A DNA stretch of 16,313 nt from contig JACCYY010000286.1 of NCBI GenBank assembly GCA_013696235.1, positions 1 through 16,313 of the forward strand, written 5' to 3'. Positions 1 to 6,310 of the stretch are shown piece after piece (within the stretch, counting starts at the first letter, position 1; each line of letters opens with the position of its first letter). This stretch comes from Sporichthyaceae bacterium (GTDB lineage Bacteria; Actinomycetota; Actinomycetes; JACCYY01). Both the position numbers and the translations under genes were made by a program. A model generated the notes under the pieces. That model saw nothing but the letters and a program-made list of their open reading frames with translations, was not told the origin of the DNA and did not search any database.

Positions 1-834
1 GGACGGACCGCCCGCGCCACGGCGACGCAGTTCGTCGCCCGGCCGTTCGAGGGGCTCGCCGACGAGGGCGACTGGGTTGCGCTGCGGGAGTTCGTCCCGG
101 CCGGCCTGGCCAAGCTGACCTTGGTCGACCCCGACGCGGTGCCGGCCACCGCAGCCACGCTGCTCCCGATGATCGCGCCTGGCGTCGTGAAGGCCGACGG
201 CGAACGGCTGGTCGGCCTGCAGACCCAGGCCGGCTCCCTCGACCCGAGCCGCGACTACGGCGCCGCGCTCGAACGCCTGGCCGATCTCGGCCCAGGTGAT
301 CTGCTCGAGGAGCTCGGTGCTCCCGGAGCCGGTCCGCGGCTGCAGGACCTGCTCGACGCGACTGCGCCCCTGCGGGTCGAGGTGCTCGACAGCTTCGACT
401 TCTGGCTCGAGGCGGTCGAGGACCCGGCCGGGCTGGTGGCGTCCTCGATCGAGCGGGCCAACGCCGCGATCACCCCGACCGTCCGGCTGACCAGCGTGAG
501 CGCCGCGTACTGGTGTCGCGACGGCGAGCGCTGCTTCCTGCGCTGGGCCATGCCCGAGCCAGAGGACACCGTCGTCGACGCACTGGCCCGCCTGCACGTC
601 GCCGGGGCGGACCTCCTGGGGGACGGGACGCGCCAGATCGGGGCGTTTCGCGCCCACGGTCTCCTGGTCGCGGTGTGGGACCTGCCAACCGGGCTGGACG
701 CGGACGCGTTCGAGGAACCGGCGGCGGCGCTCGCGAGCCGGTACGCCGAGGCCGTCCAGGTCCAGGCGCCGCTCACCCCGGGCGAGCGATCAGCCCGATC
801 AGGGTTACTCAACCGACAGCGAACGTTACGTTGA
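1..834 (+). CDS. DUF5926 family protein (5'-truncated by the window edge)
   Basis: The frame is open from the first base of the window (reading GRTARATATQFVARPFEG) to TGA at 832-834, giving 277 visible residues with no in-frame stop. The real start is therefore outside the window and the TTG at 121 is not the start. The opening motif (RATQFVARPFEGLADEGDWVALREFVPA) and the later run with YWCRDGE and RW resemble the DUF5926 family of actinobacteria, which has no established function. Family members are, as I recall, about 300 residues, so probably only a few tens of residues are missing. No signal peptide or membrane segment is visible in the part shown, which suggests a cytosolic protein. The last codons overlap an inverted repeat. 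The family name is from recall of motifs; the function is unknown. Confidence 0.75.
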   Translation, partial: GRTARATATQFVARPFEGLADEGDWVALREFVPAGLAKLTLVDPDAVPATAATLLPMIAPGVVKADGERLVGLQTQAGSLDPSRDYGAALERLADLGPGDLLEELGAPGAGPRLQDLLDATAPLRVEVLDSFDFWLEAVEDPAGLVASSIERANAAITPTVRLTSVSAAYWCRDGERCFLRWAMPEPEDTVVDALARLHVAGADLLGDGTRQIGAFRAHGLLVAVWDLPTGLDADAFEEPAAALASRYAEAVQVQAPLTPGERSARSGLLNRQRTLR

Positions 835-838
835 GTAA
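805..838. repeat. Inverted repeat spanning the DUF5926 stop codon
   Basis: Two perfect 9-bp arms, TTACTCAAC at 805-813 and GTTGAGTAA at 830-838, are separated by 16 bp. The arms are AT-rich compared with the surrounding sequence, and the TGA stop at 832-834 lies inside the right arm. No T-run follows, so it does not look like an intrinsic terminator. It could be a protein-binding operator for whatever is transcribed from 840 onward, or an mRNA hairpin at the 3' end of the DUF5926 message. Function is not known. Confidence 0.6.
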
Positions 839-912
839 TCGTAGACGCACGGTTGCCTGCCCCGATAAGGATCGCTAGCGGCTAGGGCCTGTTACAACGC
901 GCGAAGGACCTG

Positions 913-978
913 ATGAAAGGTAAAGGCTTGGCAATGAAGGCCTGCTCCCGGTTCACAGCGTCCCAGGACCCTGCCTAG
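913..978 (+). CDS. Candidate small protein, 21 aa (MKGKGLAM...)
   Basis: ATG at 913 opens a 21-codon frame ending at TAG 976-978. AAGGA at 904-908 sits four bases upstream, a usable Shine-Dalgarno whose alignment to the anti-SD gives effective spacing near 6. A perfect 13-bp terminator hairpin starts 12 nt after the stop, so the ORF and terminator look like one compact unit. The N-terminus is basic (three Lys in the first nine residues), there is one Cys followed by SRF, and the C-terminus is DPA. It begins with AAA GGT AAA, A-rich early codons typical of initiation regions. I do not recognise the peptide. It could be chance inside a non-coding RNA or a DUF5926 3' UTR; conservation across relatives would decide. 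Confidence 0.4.
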   Translation: MKGKGLAMKACSRFTASQDPA

Positions 979-990
979 TCTCGACTCATC

Positions 991-1038
991 AAGCCCGGGC
1001 GCTCCTGTTTCCCCCGTCAGTAGCGCCCGGGCTTTCTT
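991..1038 (+). terminator. Strong intrinsic terminator
   Basis: A perfect 13-bp stem is formed by AAGCCCGGGCGCT (991-1003) and AGCGCCCGGGCTT (1022-1034) with an 18-nt loop containing a run of five C. The + strand side ends in TTTCTT, whereas the minus side continues TGATGAG with no U-tract. It therefore terminates rightward transcription from DUF5926 or from the candidate small ORF, and would also shield arcA from read-through antisense transcription. Confidence 0.88.
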
Positions 1039-1142
1039 CATGCCCGGCTCACCGTCCAGCGGATCGAGCCGGGCTTCTTGCTGACGCGGGCGCGGCCGAC
1101 CACCCACCTGACGACGTCCCGGTGCGGGCTGTGCAGGATGGG

Positions 1143-2453
1143 TCAGTGGGCTCGCGTAGGCGCGTCTCGCCGGATCGGGCAGGACATGCACCGTGGGCCG
1201 CCGCGACCAGACCCGAGCTCGGAGCCACGGATCGGCACGACCTCGATGCCAGCGGCCTCGAGCCGCGCGTTCGTGAGCACGTTCCGTTCGTACGCCACGG
1301 CCAGCCGCGGGCCGATCGCGAGCGTGTTGTTGCCGTCGTCCCACTGCTCGCGTTCGGCGGAGACCGCGTCGAGGCCGGTGTCGATGACCCGCAACGACTC
1401 GATGCCCATCGCCACGGCGGCCGCGCGGAGGAACGGTGCCGGGCCACTGATGTCGAGCTCCGGTGGTGCACCGGGCTCGTCCTGGTCGCGGCCGGGCCGG
1501 GCGGTGAGGGTGAAGGCGACCATCGAGTCGGCGATGTTCGGGTACATCACGACGGCGTCGACGTCGACCATGGTGCAGACGGTGTCGAGGTGCATCTGCG
1601 CGCGGTCCTGCGCGATCGGCACGACGAGCACCGTTTGCGCGACGCCGGCGGCGATGACCTTCTGCGCGAACCGCTCGGCGCCGGCCGGCGTCGTGCGCTC
1701 GCCGGTCCCGATCGCGACGACCCCTGGCGCGAGGAGCAGGACGTCGCCGCCCTCCAGCGGCTCGAGGCGCGGCTCGTAGGCACGCCAGATGTTCGCGAAG
1801 CGCGGGTGGTGGTCGTAGATCGCCGACGTGAGCGAGCTCTCACGGACCCGCGCCGGGAGAGCGAGGCTGGTCACGGCGACCGCGTCGCGAAGCCACACGC
1901 TGCTGTCGCGGGTGAACAGCAGGTTCGGCAACGGCTCGACGACGAAGTCGAGCGGGTCCATCAGCGCTGCCGCCAGCCCGGTGGCGGCGCCGAGCTCGTC
2001 CCGGCGCAGGCCCGCGGTGAGCACCCCGACCAGCTCGGCCGGCGTCAGGTCGTCGAGGAGGGCGTGCACGTGACTGGTCATCGAGCCGCCCAGGCCGGGA
2101 CGGGCGAGCACTGCCGACACCACGTCGCGGCGGGCCGCCTCGACGGCCAGGGCCTCGGCGAGGAGGTCGGTCAGGTAGAGCACCTCGACTCCGCGGGTAC
2201 GCAGCACGTCGGCGAACTCGTCGTGCTCCTCCTGAGCGCGATCGACCCACGGGATCCCGTCGAAGAGCAGGGCGTCGTTGTTGCGTGGGGTCAGGCGCTT
2301 GAGCTCCGCCCCCGGCCGGTGCAGGAGCACGGTCCGAAGGCGGCCCACCTCGTTGTCCACGCCATGCCGCGGGACGACCGCCTCGCTGCCGTCGGCGGTC
2401 TCGTGCTCCGGGCCGCCGGGGTGGGTGCGCAGCATCGCTTCGTCCTGGCTCAT
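1143..2453 (-). CDS. arcA: Arginine deiminase
   Basis: Hydrolyses L-arginine to citrulline and ammonia in the cytosol, the first step of the arginine deiminase pathway. The 436-residue length is slightly above the usual ~410. Guanidine-modifying superfamily motifs are all present: NDALLFDG (59-66), FTRD with Asp183, EGGD with Glu234, HLD with His288/Asp290, and the catalytic Cys422 in [11 protein letters not shown] chose the ATG at 2453 because TACGCT lies 8 nt upstream, a leaderless arrangement. The N-terminus is about 30 residues longer than the conserved [18 protein letters not shown] start. No arcB (ornithine carbamoyltransferase), arcC (carbamate kinase) or arcD (antiporter) is nearby, so here it stands alone; it may supply citrulline or ammonia or counter acid rather than form a local ATP-yielding operon. 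Confidence 0.96.
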   Translation of the reverse strand: MSQDEAMLRTHPGGPEHETADGSEAVVPRHGVDNEVGRLRTVLLHRPGAELKRLTPRNNDALLFDGIPWVDRAQEEHDEFADVLRTRGVEVLYLTDLLAEALAVEAARRDVVSAVLARPGLGGSMTSHVHALLDDLTPAELVGVLTAGLRRDELGAATGLAAALMDPLDFVVEPLPNLLFTRDSSVWLRDAVAVTSLALPARVRESSLTSAIYDHHPRFANIWRAYEPRLEPLEGGDVLLLAPGVVAIGTGERTTPAGAERFAQKVIAAGVAQTVLVVPIAQDRAQMHLDTVCTMVDVDAVVMYPNIADSMVAFTLTARPGRDQDEPGAPPELDISGPAPFLRAAAVAMGIESLRVIDTGLDAVSAEREQWDDGNNTLAIGPRLAVAYERNVLTNARLEAAGIEVVPIRGSELGSGRGGPRCMSCPIRRDAPTRAH

Positions 2454-2461
2454 CCGGCCGG

Positions 2462-2467
2462 AGCGTA
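2462..2467 (-). promoter_or_regulatory. -10 box of leaderless arcA promoter
   Basis: On the minus strand TACGCT is followed by 8 nt (CCGGCCGG) and then the arcA ATG, so the predicted transcript starts at or next to the A of the start codon. A weak -35 candidate, TGGAGA (2486-2491), lies 18 bp upstream and overlaps the glycosyltransferase promoter. No Shine-Dalgarno is present. Confidence 0.6.
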
Positions 2468-2480
2468 GTGCCTCGGCTCA

Positions 2481-2486
2481 TAGGCT
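2481..2486 (+). promoter_or_regulatory. -10 box of leaderless glycosyltransferase promoter
   Basis: TAGGCT is followed by CTCCACC (7 nt) and the GTG start at 2494. This matches the TANNNT-then-start-codon pattern of leaderless actinobacterial genes. No Shine-Dalgarno and no convincing -35 are visible. It lies 13 bp from the arcA -10, so the two polymerases would compete. Confidence 0.6.
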
Positions 2487-2493
2487 CTCCACC

Positions 2494-3315
2494 GTGACGG
2501 ACTCGGTGGGCGGGGCTGGGGTCGCGGTTGTGATCGCTGCCAAGGACGAGGAGGCACGCATCGGCGCCACGGTCGCGGCGGCCCGGTCGATCCCCGGCGT
2601 CGTGCTGGTGGTGGTCGTCGACGACGGGTCAACCGACCGGACCGCCGTCGTGGCCCGGTCGGCTGGCGCGAAGGTGGCGCGGCACCGGCGGAACCAGGGC
2701 AAGGCAGCCGCGATGCAGACCGGCGCCGCGACGGTCCAGACCGCGGAGCTCGCCGGCGCCGGGGGCGGCGTGGGCGGTGGTAGGGCGGGCCAGAGCCGGC
2801 TGCTCCTGCTGTTCCTCGACGCCGACCTCGAGGGGTCGGCCACGTCCGCGGCCCCGCTGGTCGGGCCGGTCAGCGCCGGCGACGCCGACATGACGATCGC
2901 GCTGCTCCCCGAGCAGGCCACCGCCGGAGGCGGGCACGGTCTCGTGGTGTCCCTCGCCCGCAACGGCATCCGCCAGGCCACCGGGTGGGAGGCCACCCAG
3001 CCGCTGTCGGGCCAGCGGTGCCTCACCCCCGAGGCGTTCGCCGCGGCCGGTCCACTCGCGGGTGGGTTCGGCGTCGAGACCGGCCTCACGATCGACCTGC
3101 TCCGGCAGGACTTCCGCGTGCTCGAGGTCGCGTGCGACCTGCACCACCGGGTCACCGGCGGGGACCTTCGCTCGCAGGTGCACCGTGGTCGGCAGTACCG
3201 GGACGTCGCCCTCGCACTGGCCAGGCGCGGAGTCCTACCGCAACGGCTCGACCGGGTGTCCGCGGACCTCGCCCGCAGATCGGCGGACTGGCGCGCTCGG
3301 CTCCGACGCGGTTGA
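2494..3315 (+). CDS. Glycosyltransferase family 2 (GT-A fold)
   Basis: Transfers a sugar from a nucleotide-sugar donor to an unknown acceptor; no membrane segment is visible, so it is probably cytosolic or peripheral. In 273 residues: VVIAAKDEEARIG (12-24) at the start of the nucleotide-binding half, DDGSTD (43-48), NQGKAAAM (67-74), the metal-binding DAD (109-111), then LSGQR (171-175), GFGVETGL (191-198) and HH (218-219) in the acceptor/catalytic half. A Gly-rich insert (about 87-100) precedes DxD. The second half resembles the arrangement in glucosyl-3-phosphoglycerate synthase-like enzymes, but the substrate cannot be inferred. GTG at 2494 is chosen because it follows the leaderless -10 and starts just before the conserved core; an upstream in-frame extension would run through the arcA start. 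The 3' end overlaps the convergent membrane protein gene by 81 bp. Confidence 0.88.
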   Translation: MTDSVGGAGVAVVIAAKDEEARIGATVAAARSIPGVVLVVVVDDGSTDRTAVVARSAGAKVARHRRNQGKAAAMQTGAATVQTAELAGAGGGVGGGRAGQSRLLLLFLDADLEGSATSAAPLVGPVSAGDADMTIALLPEQATAGGGHGLVVSLARNGIRQATGWEATQPLSGQRCLTPEAFAAAGPLAGGFGVETGLTIDLLRQDFRVLEVACDLHHRVTGGDLRSQVHRGRQYRDVALALARRGVLPQRLDRVSADLARRSADWRARLRRG

Positions 3316-5505
3316 ACGTGCCACCGGTCGGTTCGTGGCGCGCTCGTAGGCGACGGTCGAGGCGGTGGCGACGACCAGCGGCACGGTGATCGCCGCGGCC
3401 ACCGCGGTGACGGCCGAGCCGGAGTCATTGAGCAGGGACCCGAGGACGAGCAGCACGAGCATCGCGAGCAGGCCAGGTCGCAACGCGGGTGCCCGGTCGT
3501 ACGTCTCCACCAGAGCGGAGAGCCGGAGCGTCGCCGGCCGGAGCACCGCAACTGCGACGAGAGCGGCGACCACGAGGACGAGCGGTCCGCCGACGCTGCC
3601 GAGCAGAAGGTCGAGGTTCTGCTCGAGCTTGCGCCCGACGACCTGCCAGGCCTCCCCGTTGCTGGCGGCGTCGACGAATCGCCCGAGGTGGGTCCGCTCT
3701 TCCGCTGGGCGCAGCCAGTCCAGCAGCGCGAGCCCGACGACGACTGCGACGGTGGCGAGGCCGATGCCGACGCCGAGCCGCCACGACGACCGGAGGCGCC
3801 CGACGAGGACCACCAGCACGGCGAACGCCGGAACCATCGCGAGCGGTCCGCCGAAGTCGCTGCCCAGACCCGGAGTCCCGTCCACCACGATCGCGGCAGT
3901 GCCGACCACCACCACCACGACGAGCGCGAGTGCGCGTCGGCCCGCCCGCAGCAGGGCATCGGCGAGCCCGGTGGCCAGCAGCACCGCGCCGGTGGCGAAC
4001 ACCGCGAACGCCACGTTGCCGAACCCGTAGAAGCGTCCCGCGACGAGCGGCTGGAGCCCCATCAGGCTGGAGATCATGAGCCTCGACCCGCTGAACACGT
4101 CGACCGCGAGCACCCCGGCGGTCACCGCGCCCACGAACCCCAGCGGCCCGAGCCGGCGCCCGCGCCACGGGCCGGTCAAGGCGACGACGGCGATCCCGGT
4201 GGCGATCGCGGCGACGGTCGCGACGAGGACGGTGAACGGAGCGTCGGACCGCCACCACGGCACGAGGTTCGCCGGGAAGGTCGCCACGGGCACGCAGGCG
4301 AGCCAGACGCAGACCCGGTGCAGCCAGCCCAGGACGCGCGCCCGGGCCAGACCGGTCGAGGCGGTGCGGCGCAGACCGATGAGCGCACCTGCGTACACGA
4401 GGAGTTGGAGGAGGGTCAGCCCACCGAAGAACCAGACGGTGTACGGCGTGATCATCTGGGCTGCAGCGTCCCGGTCGGTGTGCGCCCGCAACCGCTCCGC
4501 CGGCGTCCCGATGCCGACCTCGACCGGGACGATCCACGAGCCGACGAACGTCGTGGGGTAGCCGACCCCGAGCAGCCGCAGCACGGTCGGCGCCAGGTCG
4601 GTGGTCTGCACGAGGCCGGGCTGGCGGGTCGAGCGCGAACCGAGCATCGCGTCGGCGTAGGTCCCTCGGATCGCCGGGCCGGTCGCACCGAGCACCTGCA
4701 GGTGCGCGACGGTGCCGTCATCAGCGATCGAGGCGACGAGCACGGTTGCGCCTTCGGGAACGCCGCGGAGCACGGCACCGACCCGGGCGTCGACCAGCTG
4801 CACCTGCTCCGAGCGACCGGCGTCGCCCTCCGGCGGCACCCGGACGCCGCCCACGTCGACCACCACCAGGTCGGACTGCGCCGCGAGGTCGTTGATCTGG
4901 GCCTCGAGGAGCGCAGGGCTCGCCGCGATCGACTCGACCGACCCGACCGGGACGCCGTCGGTCCCGGCGATGGCCGTCGCGGCGCCCGGTCCGACGGCGA
5001 CGGCCTCGACCCCGCGGTCCGCGAGCGCCGCCCCGAACGTGCCGAGGACCGCGCCTCGGTCGTCCTCGCGGGCGCGCTCGAGCGCGCTCGACCACCCGGG
5101 GACCGGGCCGGAGCCGGGCGCCTCCGGGATGGCGTCACAGGGGACCCCGCTCGCGGTGGTCGGCGCTGCGGCTGCGAGTCGCCCGCTCGAGATCGCCAGC
5201 CAGCCGTCTGCCGGGCACGCGTACGCGCGGATGCTGCGGACTGCGAGCGTGCCGGTTGCGCCGGTCTCGAGCAACGACGCGAGGGCCGGGGTGTCGGAGT
5301 CGATGTCGGTCCAGCGGATCCCGCTGGTCCCGACCAGCACGACCGGTCCGGGCACCGCAGGCGTAGCGACCGGTTCCTCGGCGAGCACCGGTTGCACGGG
5401 ACCTGCGGCCGAGAACACGGCGCTGGTGCAGCCGACGCCGGCCACCGCACCTGCGACGAGCACCAGCCGGGCGAGCCGGCCAGCGCCCCCAGTCCCCCTG
5501 CTCAT
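3235..5505 (-). CDS. Polytopic membrane protein with phosphatase-like ectodomain
   Basis: A 756-residue envelope protein of unknown function. A signal-anchor (about 10-33) is followed by an extracytoplasmic region (about 45-350) reminiscent of the alkaline-phosphatase/type I phosphodiesterase fold: VVLVGTSGIRW (55-65), CPADGW (97-102), DLVVVDVGG (212-220) and TTDLAPTVLRLLG (301-313). After that come roughly nine to ten membrane segments (about 356-720) with conserved-looking polar motifs GRFYGFGN (490-497), GSDFGG (548-553) and LNDSG (692-696), and a short basic cytoplasmic tail. I see no SDHG-type metal site, so the ectodomain may be catalytically dead. The ATG at 5505 is preferred over an in-frame start 10 codons upstream because TACCCT sits 7 nt before it. 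The gene converges on the glycosyltransferase gene, hinting at an envelope glycopolymer role; this is inference. Confidence 0.8.
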   Translation of the reverse strand: MSRGTGGAGRLARLVLVAGAVAGVGCTSAVFSAAGPVQPVLAEEPVATPAVPGPVVLVGTSGIRWTDIDSDTPALASLLETGATGTLAVRSIRAYACPADGWLAISSGRLAAAAPTTASGVPCDAIPEAPGSGPVPGWSSALERAREDDRGAVLGTFGAALADRGVEAVAVGPGAATAIAGTDGVPVGSVESIAASPALLEAQINDLAAQSDLVVVDVGGVRVPPEGDAGRSEQVQLVDARVGAVLRGVPEGATVLVASIADDGTVAHLQVLGATGPAIRGTYADAMLGSRSTRQPGLVQTTDLAPTVLRLLGVGYPTTFVGSWIVPVEVGIGTPAERLRAHTDRDAAAQMITPYTVWFFGGLTLLQLLVYAGALIGLRRTASTGLARARVLGWLHRVCVWLACVPVATFPANLVPWWRSDAPFTVLVATVAAIATGIAVVALTGPWRGRRLGPLGFVGAVTAGVLAVDVFSGSRLMISSLMGLQPLVAGRFYGFGNVAFAVFATGAVLLATGLADALLRAGRRALALVVVVVVGTAAIVVDGTPGLGSDFGGPLAMVPAFAVLVVLVGRLRSSWRLGVGIGLATVAVVVGLALLDWLRPAEERTHLGRFVDAASNGEAWQVVGRKLEQNLDLLLGSVGGPLVLVVAALVAVAVLRPATLRLSALVETYDRAPALRPGLLAMLVLLVLGSLLNDSGSAVTAVAAAITVPLVVATASTVAYERATNRPVARSTASEPSAPVRRSAGEVRGHPVEPLR

Positions 5506-5512
5506 CGCCGCC

Positions 5513-5518
5513 AGGGTA
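5513..5518 (-). promoter_or_regulatory. -10 box, leaderless membrane-protein promoter
   Basis: Minus-strand TACCCT followed by GGCGGCG (7 nt) and ATG at 5505. It decides the start codon of the 756-residue protein and implies transcription separate from the TMEM165-like gene 69 bp upstream. No -35 is recognisable. Confidence 0.55.
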
Positions 5519-5574
5519 GGTGACGCGTGTGGCACGGGCCCGAAAACGCAGGCCGGGTCGCTCCCGTGACTCGG

Positions 5575-6210
5575 CTAGACGAGGAGGTCGACGCCGAGCG
5601 CTTCGAGCGCGGCCAGGACGGCGAGGATTGCGAAGAGGGCGCCGGCGACCCGGCGGACGGTCGACGGCCTCACGACGCGCAGCAGGGTGCGGCCGACGAG
5701 CACGCCGATCGCGGCGACGCAGGCAAGGGCGAGCCACGCGCCGACGAAGACCGAGATCGGTTCGCCGTACCGAGCGGCCAGACCAGCGGTGACCAGCTGG
5801 GAGAGGTCGCCCCACTCGGCGAGGAAGAGCACCCCGAAGCTGGTCCCGATCGCCGCGAACGCGCCGCGGGTCGTCGCCGGGGTGGCCGCACGGTCGACGC
5901 GCTCGGTGAGCGCGCGTTCGTCGTCCTCGCTCGCCTGGACGGCGCGGGCCGCGCTCCGGAGCAGCACGAACGACCCGATCGCGAACAGCACCGCGGTGCC
6001 GGCGGCGACCGCCCGCTCGGGCAGGAGCGCGAGCAGACCGCCAGCGGTGACCGCGACCGCGGTCTGGACACCGAACGCGAGAACGACCCCGACCCACACC
6101 AGGACCGGCCGGAACCGCGTGGACAGGACGAGCGTCGCGACGAACGTCTTGTCCGGCAGCTCGGCGGGGAGAATCACCGCGAACGCGGTGAGCGCGACGA
6201 GAACATCCAT
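5575..6210 (-). CDS. TMEM165/GDT1 (UPF0016) family cation transporter
   Basis: An integral inner-membrane protein of 211 residues with about six membrane segments in two related halves. Each half carries the family's acidic signature: ELPDKT (17-22) and EWGDLSQ (132-138), the latter matching E-x-G-D exactly while the former has Pro in place of Gly. Family members export Mn2+ (MneA-type in bacteria) or exchange Ca2+/Mn2+ for H+. The cytosolic loop between halves (about 90-115) is acidic then basic. I chose ATG at 6210 over the upstream GTG at 6249 because the first membrane helix starts immediately and GGGAG (6221-6225) lies 10 nt upstream. The gene is divergent from serS across 100 bp. The metal specificity is not determinable here; no Mn-responsive yybP-ykoY riboswitch is evident in the short leader. 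Confidence 0.88.
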   Translation of the reverse strand: MDVLVALTAFAVILPAELPDKTFVATLVLSTRFRPVLVWVGVVLAFGVQTAVAVTAGGLLALLPERAVAAGTAVLFAIGSFVLLRSAARAVQASEDDERALTERVDRAATPATTRGAFAAIGTSFGVLFLAEWGDLSQLVTAGLAARYGEPISVFVGAWLALACVAAIGVLVGRTLLRVVRPSTVRRVAGALFAILAVLAALEALGVDLLV

Positions 6211-6298
6211 CGCGTCGATGCTCCCAGTGCGGCTCGCCGCAGCGGCCACCGCCGGGCCGCTGCAGTGATTTCGGGTGGGTCGGCGCGATCGGGCTCGA

Positions 6299-6304
6299 TA
6301 ACCT
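6299..6304 (+). promoter_or_regulatory. -10 box of leaderless serS promoter
   Basis: TAACCT followed by CACGGG (6 nt) and the GTG start at 6311. There is no room for a leader, so no T-box or other attenuator can precede serS in this arrangement. No clear -35 hexamer is present. Confidence 0.55.
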
Positions 6305-6310
6305 CACGGG

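Larger units (their letters stand above)
835..1142. other. Intergenic region between convergent DUF5926 and arcA
   Basis: This 308-bp gap holds no conserved protein gene that I recognise. It contains the right arm of the inverted repeat, a candidate 21-codon ORF (913-978) and a strong terminator (991-1038). A possible promoter for the small ORF is TTGCCT at 853-858 with TAGCGG at 876-881 (17-bp spacer), but the -10 is poor and I do not call it. The base composition is visibly less GC-rich at 800-960 than in neighbouring genes. From 1039 to 1142 I see nothing beyond the arcA 3' flank. Confidence 0.6.

Noticed and set aside
890..1038. A known structured RNA (for example a 6C-type RNA or a riboswitch)
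   Set aside because: There is a C-rich terminator loop, but only one such hairpin, and no riboswitch core that I recognise. No family can be claimed from the sequence alone.
991..1038. Terminator for arcA
   Set aside because: The minus-strand side of the hairpin has no U-tract and lies more than 100 bp beyond the arcA stop; the T-rich side faces rightward transcription.
3688..5523. A 611-codon open frame on the + strand opposite the membrane protein gene
   Set aside because: It is antisense to a well-supported gene, rich in Arg, Gly, Asp and His with no domain, and is the kind of open shadow frame expected at this GC content. The same applies to the long frames at 1122-2468 (+), 2478-3959 (-) and 9074-10432 (+).
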